A stretch of DNA of 64,000 bases from Blastomussa wellsi (lineage: Eukaryota > Cnidaria > Anthozoa > Scleractinia > Plerogyridae). Of this stretch, positions 12,320 to 22,700 are shown in pieces (positions within the stretch are counted from its first letter, which is position 1; each line of letters opens with the position of its first letter). The position numbers and the translations under genes are program-made. The stretch is taken from assembly GCA_947652115.1 (NCBI GenBank), contig OX393572.1:10834594-10898593 (forward strand), in the 5' to 3' direction. The notes under the pieces are model-generated. The model ran no database searches, was not told the DNA's origin, and saw only the letters and a list, made by a program, of their open reading frames with translations.

Positions 12320-14459
12320 TTTTGGTCATTTGGTCTAAATAAGAATGAGCCAGGCAAAGGGCATTATTATTTTTTGGAACCGGCTGCTTTTAGTTATCCG
12401 ACAGGTTTTTCAATTCTCTTTTATTGTCTATTTATTATCCTTTTCAGAGCACATTTGGGTTGTTGTTGTTGTTGAGTCGACCGTCATAATATAATGCCGC
12501 TTTGTAGTAAAGGTTTAGAAATTGCCCGAAAGAAACCAAAAACGTAGAATCATTTTTCATCCCATTTATATTCGCGATATACAGCTGCAATCGAACTTAA
12601 GACTTTTAACTTATTACAAGGCAGCTATATAGCTATGGGTTAATATCGTGTTAACATAGATTAAAAGAGTTTATCTTTGCAGAAATTTAAAAGGAACTTC
12701 AAAAAAGGGTGGAATATTAAAATGAAATGCATCAGGCTGTCTGAGATTAAAATATCTATCGAAAAACGACGATAAACTGAAGATATAGGCAAGACAGGGG
12801 GTTAAAAGTAGTAATCTGAGCTCAGCTTTTCAATTAAAACTCGATTATGAATAAGTAACTGGAGAAATAATTGAAATGGTGCCAAGTCTTCGCTTTCTAT
12901 TAATATTTTAAGCATTCCCTTTTTAAACAGACCATAACTGTTAAATCTCAAAGTTGGCGAAATGTAAGACAAATTTAAATGAACAATAACATGCAATATT
13001 AAATTTGGCCGGAAAACGTAGAAAACGTACGAAGTTTTAACTACGAATAAGTGTGACGTGTTTTAATTTTTTTTTTCATGTCGTTCAGTTTAAAGTGGCT
13101 TTAGGAAAAGACTTACTTTCCAAAAATCGCTTTGCTTTAATAACTTTAAGCAAAGTTCTTACTTTGTAAAAGTGTTAAAACACGCATAATTCAAATTTTC
13201 TAAGCCTTCAGGTGGGAAGATTTCAAAGATTAAGTTTGAAACATTTTTCGTTTGTGTTACTTTTAAATTACTTACCTTTGTGGATTTGTAATTACTTCAA
13301 CTGCTCGACTTCTAAGTTTGAATTTGTAATCTATCTCGGTTAGCGTTTTCTCGGTTTTGACCAATTTTTAAACACGATATACAAAGCCAGGTGGCAAAAA
13401 TTCAGAGATCCTAAATGAACTTTATTCAGGCTTATCTATTGTTTCATAAAAACGCCCTCCCGTTTGTTTTCGTTATGAATAAGGCCCCGGAAAAGTGAAA
13501 ATAAAAACAGCTTACAAATGCCATCTTAGTTGATTTCGTTTATAGTTACAAAAAGTAATTAACTTGAACTCTATTAAAAACTGATTGCGTTGTTTGTCCA
13601 TCGTAACAACAGGCAAATGAGACTACCATCACGTTTAAATTTAACATTTACTGCGTTTTTTTGCTATAACCTTTCGTACGTTTCTTGTAAGTTTAAAGCA
13701 TTGCCAGACAAAATTGAGCGGTTACTGTAAAGTATAGTTCAAACCATAAGATTCACTTAAACCATGACAAGTTTTCGAAAGGAAACCGTTACTGAAATTG
13801 TGAATGTTCTACGTGGTTTATTAATTATTTATACGCAAAGAAAAAAGAAGTTTAAATCACTTGCGAAATCGAAAAAATGAATAAGTTGCTAAACCGGACC
13901 ACGGGGGCCATAATTCACCTGCTTGGCAACTCGCTAGTCATTAATTTAATTTTGAGTAGAATCTTTCGCGTCTTTGTTCATCGTTGAATGGGACGGGAAT
14001 ACAGCAAATGGCAAAGGGAATCTTCTATTGAGAATAGCTTTTATCCGGCATCAATTTCGAGAGCATTCAACACAAAATGTCCTTCTTCCACTAATAAAAA
14101 GGCTTTGTATTGTCACCACGCTATAAAATTTGATGAATTCTAATTTTACGACTGACACCGAAAAGAAAGGACGACGCCTTTTGGTGACGTGTCTGCATTT
14201 TCGGTCAATTTTAAATACGCCCGCTTCTTATTAAACACAATGTACGCAAAAACTAACCCATCGTCGTGACCCACGCCTTAAATGTCATAAAAGTTAAATT
14301 GTAGTTCTTAACTGATCTTATTAATCCGGTTTCCGCGTTATTGTCAAACATACAATCCGACTTCGTTTAATCGTTCTGCATTTCATCTGCTTCTTCCGAC
14401 GCCTCGCAAACACATGTCATTCTAATGTAAAAGTTTTCTTTTAAGCAGAAGCTAGCTTT

Positions 14460-14579
14460 CCCAGAGAGCGAGGCCTTCTGTTACGACGCCATTTAGCCTG
14501 CAAACAGTTAGGAAATAAAACCGAAAGAGCGTAGCAATCCGAAACAGTTGCCAGAGAACTCAAAGACGTCCAAACTAAG
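14460..14579 (+). other. Possible non-coding first exon of the gene at 17520
   Basis: The sequence is less AT-rich than its surroundings and ends in a strong donor, CTAAG|GTAAGA, at 14579/14580. A TATAAA box lies upstream at about 14123. The next good acceptor on this strand is TTTTTATGTTTCAG at 17515, five bases before the ATG of the cystine-knot gene. The link is inferred; transcript data would decide it. Confidence 0.3.
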
Positions 14580-16262
14580 GTAAGACGCTAGAACGTATAT
14601 ACATGTGATTCTAAGCAAACATGCAAGCTGTCAAAACGCCGAATCTTTCTTGCACATTTCAATTTTGCCCTAAAAAGTCTAAACTTAATTAATTAAATCA
14701 CAATGTGAATGTGTTTGCGTTTGGTTTGAAACAGGCAAAGAACATTTCTGTCGCCGATTTTTCTTGCCGTAAAATATCTTTTCGTCGTTATTAAACAAAA
14801 CTTCTTCTAGTCCAGACCGTGAACTGAATAAGGTGCATGATTGACCAATTCTATTAAAAGTAAGATAGTACGAAATTATAGCTTAAAATTTGTCCGGCTT
14901 CGACACTTAAACCTTTTCTTGGTAATAGGTAATAAATGAGAAACTTTTATAACTTTTCGATTCTCAGTTTTCGTTTTCAAATGATACCAAAATATCAAGC
15001 GGTTGATCAATATCTTGTATACATGAAATTTTTATTACATGCATGGTAAATCTTTATCAAGCCTGTCTGCTTTCTTACTCTGAACGTGTTCAAAGCTTAA
15101 TGGTTCCTTTTTCATCTCTAGAGACTCATATATACTTGATCATTCTAATTCGAACGTTTAGTAACACAGAACCTTTCAAAAATTCTAACAGGGGTTAGTT
15201 TTTATAAACGTTTGTACGGAAGACAAAAAACATGCTAGTAAATATGACTTCATGTCATTTTTAGTTAGTTCTTTAAAATCGCTTTACTCTATAAAATTAA
15301 ACATGATTGGAAAAAAGCTGACCGTTTTGATTGTTTTTTTTTTTAAGATATTTCCCCCGACCTCAACGAACAGGTCTTTATATTAGTCAAAAAGGATGTC
15401 TGTGTGACACGAAGTTCTGTTCTTCAAATTAATAAGTTTTTTATCATTGTTATTATTTCCGCGCCTATAATCCAAATGTTTTTTAAAAAAGAATCCCGTT
15501 TGATTAATTTTTAAGAACCTTGTTTCATGCACTTGCCTTTTTATTTATCTGTTTTTTTTTTCAAAAAATTGCCCAAAAAAAGTTGCATGGCAAAGTCTTG
15601 AAAATTTTATATATGTTAGTTCAGCAGAGAAATTTGACGTTCGGAACAATTTCATGAAATCAGACTTCATTTATTTGCTGCACACACGAGTTAAAATATA
15701 ACTATTCTCCAAAATGATTACCAAGCACTTAATGAAAGTTGGGAGAAATCGGCGCTGCATCAAGTCAGTATGAACTTGCTGACGATTTTCTAAGTTATTA
15801 TTGCTTCTGCGTGGCATTGTATTTACATTGAGAGATTGAATATTGATCACCTTTGGGATACTTCGACTTATCGGAAATAAATAACTATAACGAAAACAAC
15901 TTTAACAAGAGAAAGGAAACGTCATTTATAAACTTCCTGCTGTGCGGAGTAAACATTCTTCCTGTAGAAAGGGTTTTCGGCGGAAACTAACATAAACAAA
16001 TAAAACTCATTAAGCTTTCATATTACGAGCTAACAAAAGGCTACAGGTGTAAATGTGCCTTTAAATGGCGTAAATGTGGTACCTCCTGGTCTCAAGTACT
16101 CTTTACTCAACACGAGAGCTCCGAATGTAGACGGTGCATGTACCTGGGTCACTCGAATAGAAGAGAACACCTGAAAGGTTGATAAAACAGGTAGAGTAGT
16201 CAAGGGTCGTAAGAATGCCGAATACGTTATGATTTTGGTCTGGATGTAGACCATCTGATTTT

Positions 16263-16723
16263 AGCGGAGCTCCGGCAGCCCGAAGGGCCGCAGAGCGGAG
16301 CCCATACCTATAGAAATAGAAGAACTAAGCACGCATACAAACTACACCCAGGAGAACCATGCCTTTCATTTCTCATGGTCAAAATGGCAAGCGACATGCT
16401 CGTGGGCGCGTGCAAAATACGTACGTACTTTCCGTACGTTAAAAATAAAGGTTACCGTAAGCTTTGCCATGTTATGATCAATTGACAGCTGTCAAAAGAA
16501 GGTATCCGCTGAACAAGAGAAGGAGAGAAGGTATCCGCTGAACAGTATCACATGACCAGATCGCGTGTCTATCAGCGGAAATTCTGCAATTGGAGTTGAC
16601 GTTTATAATTACTCATTTATTTCAGCTATGGAATTTTTCTTGACTAGTTGCCCACGCTGGTGCTTTTAATGAACGCAATTTCAGAAGTCATTAAGAACCA
16701 GAAAAAACACGGAGCTCCGCTTT
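16263..16723. mobile_element. TIR element, about 460 bp, non-coding
   Basis: AGCGGAGCTCCG at 16263 and CGGAGCTCCGCT ending at 16723 are exact inverted ends, each itself nearly palindromic. The flanks are TTTT on the left and TTAA on the right. It is a non-autonomous DNA element upstream of the second cystine-knot gene. Confidence 0.55.
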
Positions 16724-16801
16724 AAGGCTTGGATATATCTATATATTATGTTTTTCATGGTAAGTAATCGCATACAGAGAGAAATTATATGTAATCATTT
16801 G

Positions 16802-16852
16802 CTAATCTCGTACCCAAATCTGACTCCGTGGAAGATCTGGGTACAAGATTAA
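16802..16852. repeat. Short hairpin repeat
   Basis: TAATCTCGTACCCAAATCT and AGATCTGGGTACAAGATTA form an inverted pair with a loop of about 12 bases. It looks like a miniature foldback element. Confidence 0.6.
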
Positions 16853-17089
16853 TCATTTGAATTTTTTTTTTCAGAAATTGAATAGAACGATTTTTCCAAG
16901 ATTTTCACCAAATGTAATTGGATGCTATTAATTTATTTCAGACCAAAGTCGTACTTCATATGAAACTTTGATCTTTCTCTCGTGCACCTGGAGCAATCAG
17001 TTCTTTGTCGGATACTCTATGGCGGTACACTAGCTGCTCAAAGTTGAAACGTATCATCGCTCTAAAATCCGATCGAGCAACCTTAAATT

Positions 17090-17200
17090 AAGATGAGGGC
17101 CCCTAAGTTTTTGTCCCTTCAGGCCGAATATTTTTCGCCCAAAAGGTGAGGGGTGAGTGGGGGGCGCCCCCGGGCCCTCCCCTAGATTCGCCACTGACCG
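17090..17200. repeat. GC-rich repeat fragment
   Basis: A GGGGGGCGCCCCCGGGCC block followed by CTCCCCTAGATTCGCC is far more GC-rich than its surroundings and resembles the end of a dispersed element. No partner end was found nearby. Confidence 0.35.
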
Positions 17201-17515
17201 GAATGTCGGAATGCAGTCGACTCTCAAATGGACAGTCATGTGAAGAGCTCTATCCTATCTGTATTTTTTGTTTACCATAGTAGTCCTTTGTCATGCAACG
17301 TGACAGCTTCACATGGGGGTTTCCTCTTGGTGATTGTACCGTCAAATGACGGGAATATTCCTGGCTTAGCCCTATAATTCTTAAATTTTAAACCCAGTTA
17401 AGGTTATGGCTTAATAATCGTCCCTCGGTTGCTACAGAAACGCGATCACCATAGCGCGACCTGACTCCTTTAAAAAACATAATCAAGTTTAATCAACTAT
17501 GTTTTTATGTTTCAG

Positions 17516-17519
17516 AACA
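17516..17519 (+). other. 5'UTR remnant after splice acceptor, fixes the start codon
   Basis: AG at 17514-17515 is preceded by a pyrimidine-rich tract. Only four untranslated bases separate it from the ATG, so the coding sequence sits in one exon with a spliced leader exon upstream. Confidence 0.55.
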
Positions 17520-17843
17520 ATGACAAATCCCGTTTGCATCGCAATCGCCACGCTGTTGCTTAGTCACGTGACTTGGGCAAATTGGGCTGAATGGGGAGTC
17601 ACGTGCGAAGTTGAGGAGGAGATGATGTCAGTGTGCCATGAACAAGATATCACCGTTAAAAAGTGTCGAGGAACATGTCGATCCATTAGTACAATTACAA
17701 TGAATTTCCCCTGGTACAAAACTGTCTGCCAATGCTGTAAAAGTAGGGGATGGAAAGAAGAAATTATACGTTGCAACGACGGAAAAACAAAGAAAGTTTA
17801 TCATGCTACTGGATGCGAGTGTAAAACATGCCATGGAGCATAG
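17520..17843 (+). CDS. Small secreted cystine-knot (CTCK-type) protein, relative of the one at 6961-7302
   Basis: The 107-aa product has a signal peptide (MTNPVCIAIATLLLSHVTWA) and then a knot domain with cysteines C, C, CRGTC, CQCC, C, CECKTC. This is the same order as in the 6961-7302 protein, with an identical nine-residue gap before the CxGxC block. CxGxC plus the final CxCxxC is the core of the glycoprotein-hormone/bursicon/mucin-type knot. I start at 17520 because TTTTTATGTTTCAG ending at 17515 is an excellent acceptor; the in-frame ATG at 17499 lies in that intron and would spoil the signal peptide. No N-glycosylation sequon is seen. A candidate AATAAA lies at 18274-18279. It is probably secreted as a dimer and may be a ligand; alternatives are a mucin-type or DAN-type knot. 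Confidence 0.8.
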   Translation: MTNPVCIAIATLLLSHVTWANWAEWGVTCEVEEEMMSVCHEQDITVKKCRGTCRSISTITMNFPWYKTVCQCCKSRGWKEEIIRCNDGKTKKVYHATGCECKTCHGA

Positions 17844-19430
17844 AAAAATACGAACAAGGACAACACGAAACAGTGAAACTACGAGGGGGGGGGGGGGGTG
17901 AAAAACGTTTGTGAAGCTCAAATCAACTCTAGAAGACATCAATATCTTGGCTTCCGATGGCGCAAAATGTTCGTTATACAGTTATAGGAATTTCTAATTA
18001 AAATTTAGATTTAGTTCATGTCGGGAAAAAAACGTCTCCTGAATATAAAGCCAATGTATATTGCAGTGTCTCAATGACACAGCATTGAACATAACTGAAT
18101 ATTAAAATAATGGCATCTCTTTGGCGCGTGCCGCTCAATTCATGGAACCCTTCCAATTTTTTAGCTTTTTCTTTATAATTCTTGTAAACGTACGTTAAAA
18201 GGGGTACATTTATTCACTAACTACAAGATGGTTTGTTTTCCATGTTCTATACTACACTGGGCCTGAGGCGAATAATAAATTGAAGAAAGAAAGAAAACAA
18301 GTTATCGCTTGCATGCATTTAGTGCGCGTCTTTTGTTCACAATTCTGAATTAAGAATGGTTGGTACAGAATGCTCGGAATAATCCGGATTGTCTGCATTA
18401 AAAAACGCCCGTCGAGATAGACGAGTAAACATTGCGTAACAAATATGGCGGCCGACAAAGGGGCTGCTATTGCAGCCATCATTGCAGCAATTTTTCTTCT
18501 TGATAATGAAAGGGAAGAAAATGCTCTTCACAAAGGAGAGGAGACACACCCTTTCTTGAAGGAAACATCACTGAAAAACGCCTCGCACTTTTGGCACAAA
18601 GAAATAAGAAGCAATGTTTCATTGTGTCCAAAAGTGTATCCTCATTTTTTCTCCGGTAGCTTCGGTAGGGACGCGTTTGAATCGGCAGCGCTCATCTCGC
18701 CGTCCGCCATCTTGGATTTTCATTCGCAACATGCTGTTCATTCTGTCCCTGGGAGCAGAATGAATGAAATTTCGTTCTGTCCATTCTGAAATAGGAATGC
18801 GGAATAAAAGAACGCGAACATTTCACATTCTTGCTATTCTCGGGGAGGGGGAGGGGGTGGGGGGGGGGGGGTGAGCCATTTGCCCCAAAAATTCCCCCAA
18901 GTTGCCTTGCCCAAATTTCTCCTGCTGCCCAAAACAATCTGTGTTGCTCAATTATTTTTCTGCGTGGGGGGGGGGGGGGGGGTGGCTTCTGTTTAAGATG
19001 TTTAAAAGCTCTTTTCTAGCAAACACTTTACTCTAGATGAAAACTAAACGAGCGAACATAAATCTCAAAATTCAAAACCTGAGGAATATCGCTTGGGGCA
19101 TATTCTCGGATATTCCCCAGTTTACGTGACGTGTTGAGGCCAATCGCGTCAGCGAAAAAATATTTGTCGAATTATAATGCTAAATACTTTTGTATCACAA
19201 AGCCGTCCCACCCTCACCCCCATTCTCCGACGTTGTAGTTTTGGATATACAGTGTTAGGGATCTGGGTAGTGGAGAAATTTGTTTCTGCATCTGATTATA
19301 CAAAGCAAAACAAACAAAAAATGTTCTTAGTTTTATTTCGGCCAAACGCATACTCCTGGTTCGCCACAATTGCATAGTTTCATGGCATCTTTACCAGGTT
19401 TCTACAATAAATTACTTAGGGAGTGAAAAT
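17844..19430. other. Intergenic between cystine-knot gene 2 and AP4M1 3' end
   Basis: Contains the likely 3'UTR (poly-G run at 17885-17898, AATAAA at 18274), two further long G runs (about 18857-18871 and 18966-18982) and an inverted relative of the 4.1-4.5 kb repeat at about 19045-19130. An open frame at 18445-18789 looks more like transposon debris than a gene. Confidence 0.45.
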
Positions 19431-19437
19431 TAACTTG

Positions 19438-19522
19438 CCTAGCCTGTGAATGCAGCCATCTTCCCTCGCGCCTTGCCGGCTCTGCGAAACGGGAGTGAAG
19501 ACGGCTGTATTCGCAGGCTAGA
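19438..19522. mobile_element. Foldback MITE, 85 bp
   Basis: CTAGCCTGTGAATGCAGCC and GGCTGTATTCGCAGGCTAG are imperfect inverted ends enclosing a second inverted pair (ATCTTC and GAAGAC). It lies about 190 bp past the AP4M1 stop codon. Confidence 0.6.
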
Positions 19523-19674
19523 ACTTGCACTGCAAGACAATATCATACATGGTTTCACAGAATGTTAATCAACAAGACACTGCCTCGTTCCCAGGCGTCC
19601 TCTACTCGCTAGCTCATGATGTCACACACGGATGACGTCATAGCCCATTCACAGAAGCAAAACCTCTGTACGTA

Positions 19675-19680
19675 TTTATT
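19675..19680 (-). terminator. Candidate poly(A) signal of AP4M1
   Basis: TTTATT on the plus strand gives AATAAA on the coding strand, 29 bases past the TAA stop at 19709. The spacing is short but workable. Confidence 0.5.
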
Positions 19681-19708
19681 TTTGCAGTTTACTCCGTGCA
19701 GTCTTCCA

Positions 19709-22700
19709 TTATATCCGAATGACGTAAGAATCACTAAAAGGGAAAGCAAAAAACATCGCTCAGTAAATGAAACATATTTTGTCTTCAACTTGTTTCATAA
19801 ATACCTCTTATTCAGGACATGACAATCTCATGATTCAACACAAACTTGCCTTAGTTTATGTAGGAAGGTTAATATTTTCTCCTGTAAGCAGGGCCATAGT
19901 TAACATGAGGCAAGATGAGGCAGTTGACTGATAACCGTTTCGAGTGCCTTTCGGAAAATGTTTCGAACGAGCGTCATTTTCGGTGAAACAATGGCTAACT
20001 ATATATCTACGGAAAGGTTATGAAATGTAGAATCCAAATATATAAAAATCTTGGAAATGTATTGATTCGGTTAGCGTGTGCGAGCCTTCAAACTTGAATG
20101 TTCACGTCGATGTTCACTTCACTGAATTACCCACCTCCGCATTATCTCTTACAACAACACAAACTGCACTATATCAATCAGCACTTGATTCTTGGTTTTC
20201 ATGTGACGTCATAAAATTCTGAAATCAAAATTCGCTAGGCCTGCTAAAGTTTCGTTACCACTAGGCGTAAGGCTAACTAAAAATATATGTTTTCGCAAAT
20301 TTTCAGCTTGATTGTACCCTTCGTTTTGAAAACAGAGCATCTTGAATATTTGAGTTCTCGGCTGTATGTGACATCGAGCTGAAAACCGTGACAAAACTGT
20401 TTTGTTTTGAAAAAGGCTATCCTTTCGATTTTCAGATGTTTGAACATTTCAGATATAATAAGTGGTGTTTATGTGTAACTATAATTGCTCATGAACCAAA
20501 AGTAGACGCTATTATAGCACAATTGAATTTCCAGATGGTTTCGCGTGCATCACGGCGGCCATATTTGTGTCCCTCGGAAGGACACAAATATGGCGTCTCC
20601 ATACTAAGCTTTGTAAATCTGCGTGGAACGTTTTGGCAAATAACTCGCGAACGGGACACCGCACAGATCTGAGACTTGTATTTTGTATGTATTTTTTTAT
20701 CATCTACACTCGCTCAAATTCTAATCTTCTGTAGTTGAATTGTTTCGAATTTAGTTTTTGATAGCGTGACAGTGACAACCACCAATTGGTTTCTGAGAAA
20801 AGAGGCTCTGAAGTTGGCCAATAGGAAATTTGTCGTTTCGCATCACGCAAAGGTGTCACAGTAGAAACATTTCGAATATCCTTAAAGCCCGACACTTGAT
20901 TTGCGCCAATAAAACTGAAAAAAAAAACATCTGTGAAAATGATGGTAGTGCAGAATGGAAAAGAAAGAACAAAACCTAACCCGTATTCTAGCGCTACAAT
21001 GGAAATTTGCCTTCAATACATAAAAAATACACGTACTTTTAGACGCTTAAAAATTGCAGACAGCTTTATTTTCGGACACTTTTTGTCCGAAATTAAAATC
21101 GTCCGAACTTTTTTGCAAGTAACGTACTTTAGAAAATCTTTCGTGCAATTTCTCTAACAACTTTTTTGCGCCGTTGCGAGAAGAGTTGCAGCAGACGCGA
21201 TATTTACTGCAACAACTCATCTCATCTTTCGTGCAATTTCTCTAACAACTTTTTTGCGCCGTTGCGAGAAGAGTTGCAGCAGACGCGATATTTACTGCAA
21301 CAACTCAACTCAGCCCTGCCGTCACCGTTGCGAACACGGAGCTTGATTCCACTTCAGTAATGTAAAGATTGTTGCCGGCAACGAAAACGTTGTGAGAAAT
21401 GTCGATTAAGGTGATCGGAGTGTTACACCAGTCAACTTCTCGTGCAACTCGATAGAGTCGCAAAAAAATTGCGATACAAGTTTCACAAGCTGTGTATTAT
21501 TGACTATAAAGACTACAGTGAACTTGCTCGCTCCAGTTACTGCCTTTACTGAAAAAAAAAACAGCCAAGCACACAAAGTTTATTTTTACAAATGGGCCTT
21601 TCTAAGGTCTCAGAAACTAAGCATTGCACGGTAATCAACGTCATATTTTACCTATGAGTGATGTAACGGACCCAACGGAAAGGGCTATAAGCTTTTTCAC
21701 GATCCTGCACGCGTACATATCGGATTTGAAGACCGGAGCAGATATGCATCGGTATTTCGAACTCCAAGCTGGAATATGAATAGAAAAATATTCAGAAACA
21801 CATACAGGTTCAAATGTGCAGCTGGAAAATTATTTCCAACGACGAGACTGTTTAATGAATTCTCCCTACTGACTGCCATATAGTTTTTAAATGCTAGTAT
21901 TGAGAATCACCAAATAAATCAAGACAATATCCCCAAGTGCTAATCACCTGTCTGCTAGAAAATGTTTAACAAATCGACCGCTTGTTGTTTCACTGCAAAG
22001 TTTTGGACATTCTACAATGCCATTTCAATGGTCTGCAAGAGTGTCTAAAATCCATGGAAAAATGTGATCCCAGATGTTCAAGTTGACATTTCACAACACG
22101 TTAGTTACTTTTTTGAAAAGGTCGCGACAATTTTCCAAGTTTTCCGAAGTTTGCCTTGCGTTCTGTTACGTGCTGGTCCATTATTTCCATTGTCTATACT
22201 CTCACCGACCATAGTTTTCGACCAGTGAGCGTATGCGAGAGTTTTCTCAGTTACTGCATAAACTGATATTGTAATGATGTGGTACCCACCTCACAGGACC
22301 AACTTGTTTTCTTGCGGATTTTCGTTTTTCACTCATGTGAACCTGGAAGACACGATATTAAACTCATTGAATTTAAAGCGAAGTATAAAACCGAGTTACC
22401 ATTCATATCTTTCGTTAACAGTATCTAAAGATGGGTGTTTTGAACTATAACAACAAAGAAAACCACAAACCTTATTATACGAGATTTCACGGCAATTTGA
22501 TTTCGTAATTTTAGACACTTTTCACAACCTTTATAGTAACACGTTTGGAGAACTTGTTAAATAATTCCTTCAATAAATAATCCACGTCCTTTTATCGTGA
22601 CATCAAATTTTGGAGATTTAAAAAGTAATCGAAAAAAATGTGAACATTTGATTCGTGAAAATTTACTTTGACGTAAGGTAGTTCGCTGAGAAAATTGTAC

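Larger units (their letters stand above)
8960..16260. other. Long AT-rich intergenic stretch between the two divergent cystine-knot genes
   Basis: About 7.3 kb with few of the repeats that fill the rest of the window. I see no exon with convincing coding signal. It contains a long AT palindrome at 12277-12319 and a possible 5'UTR exon ending at 14579. Because the flanking genes diverge, both promoters and any shared enhancers should lie here; that is inference from position. Confidence 0.5.

Noticed and set aside
17564..17942. Minus-strand frames opposite cystine-knot gene 2
   Set aside because: Shadows of the plus-strand gene with its signal peptide and cysteine pattern.
18445..18789. 114-codon plus-strand frame beginning with an Ala/Ile-rich run
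   Set aside because: The start resembles the N-terminus of transposase-type proteins but decays into repeat-like sequence; not enough for a gene call.
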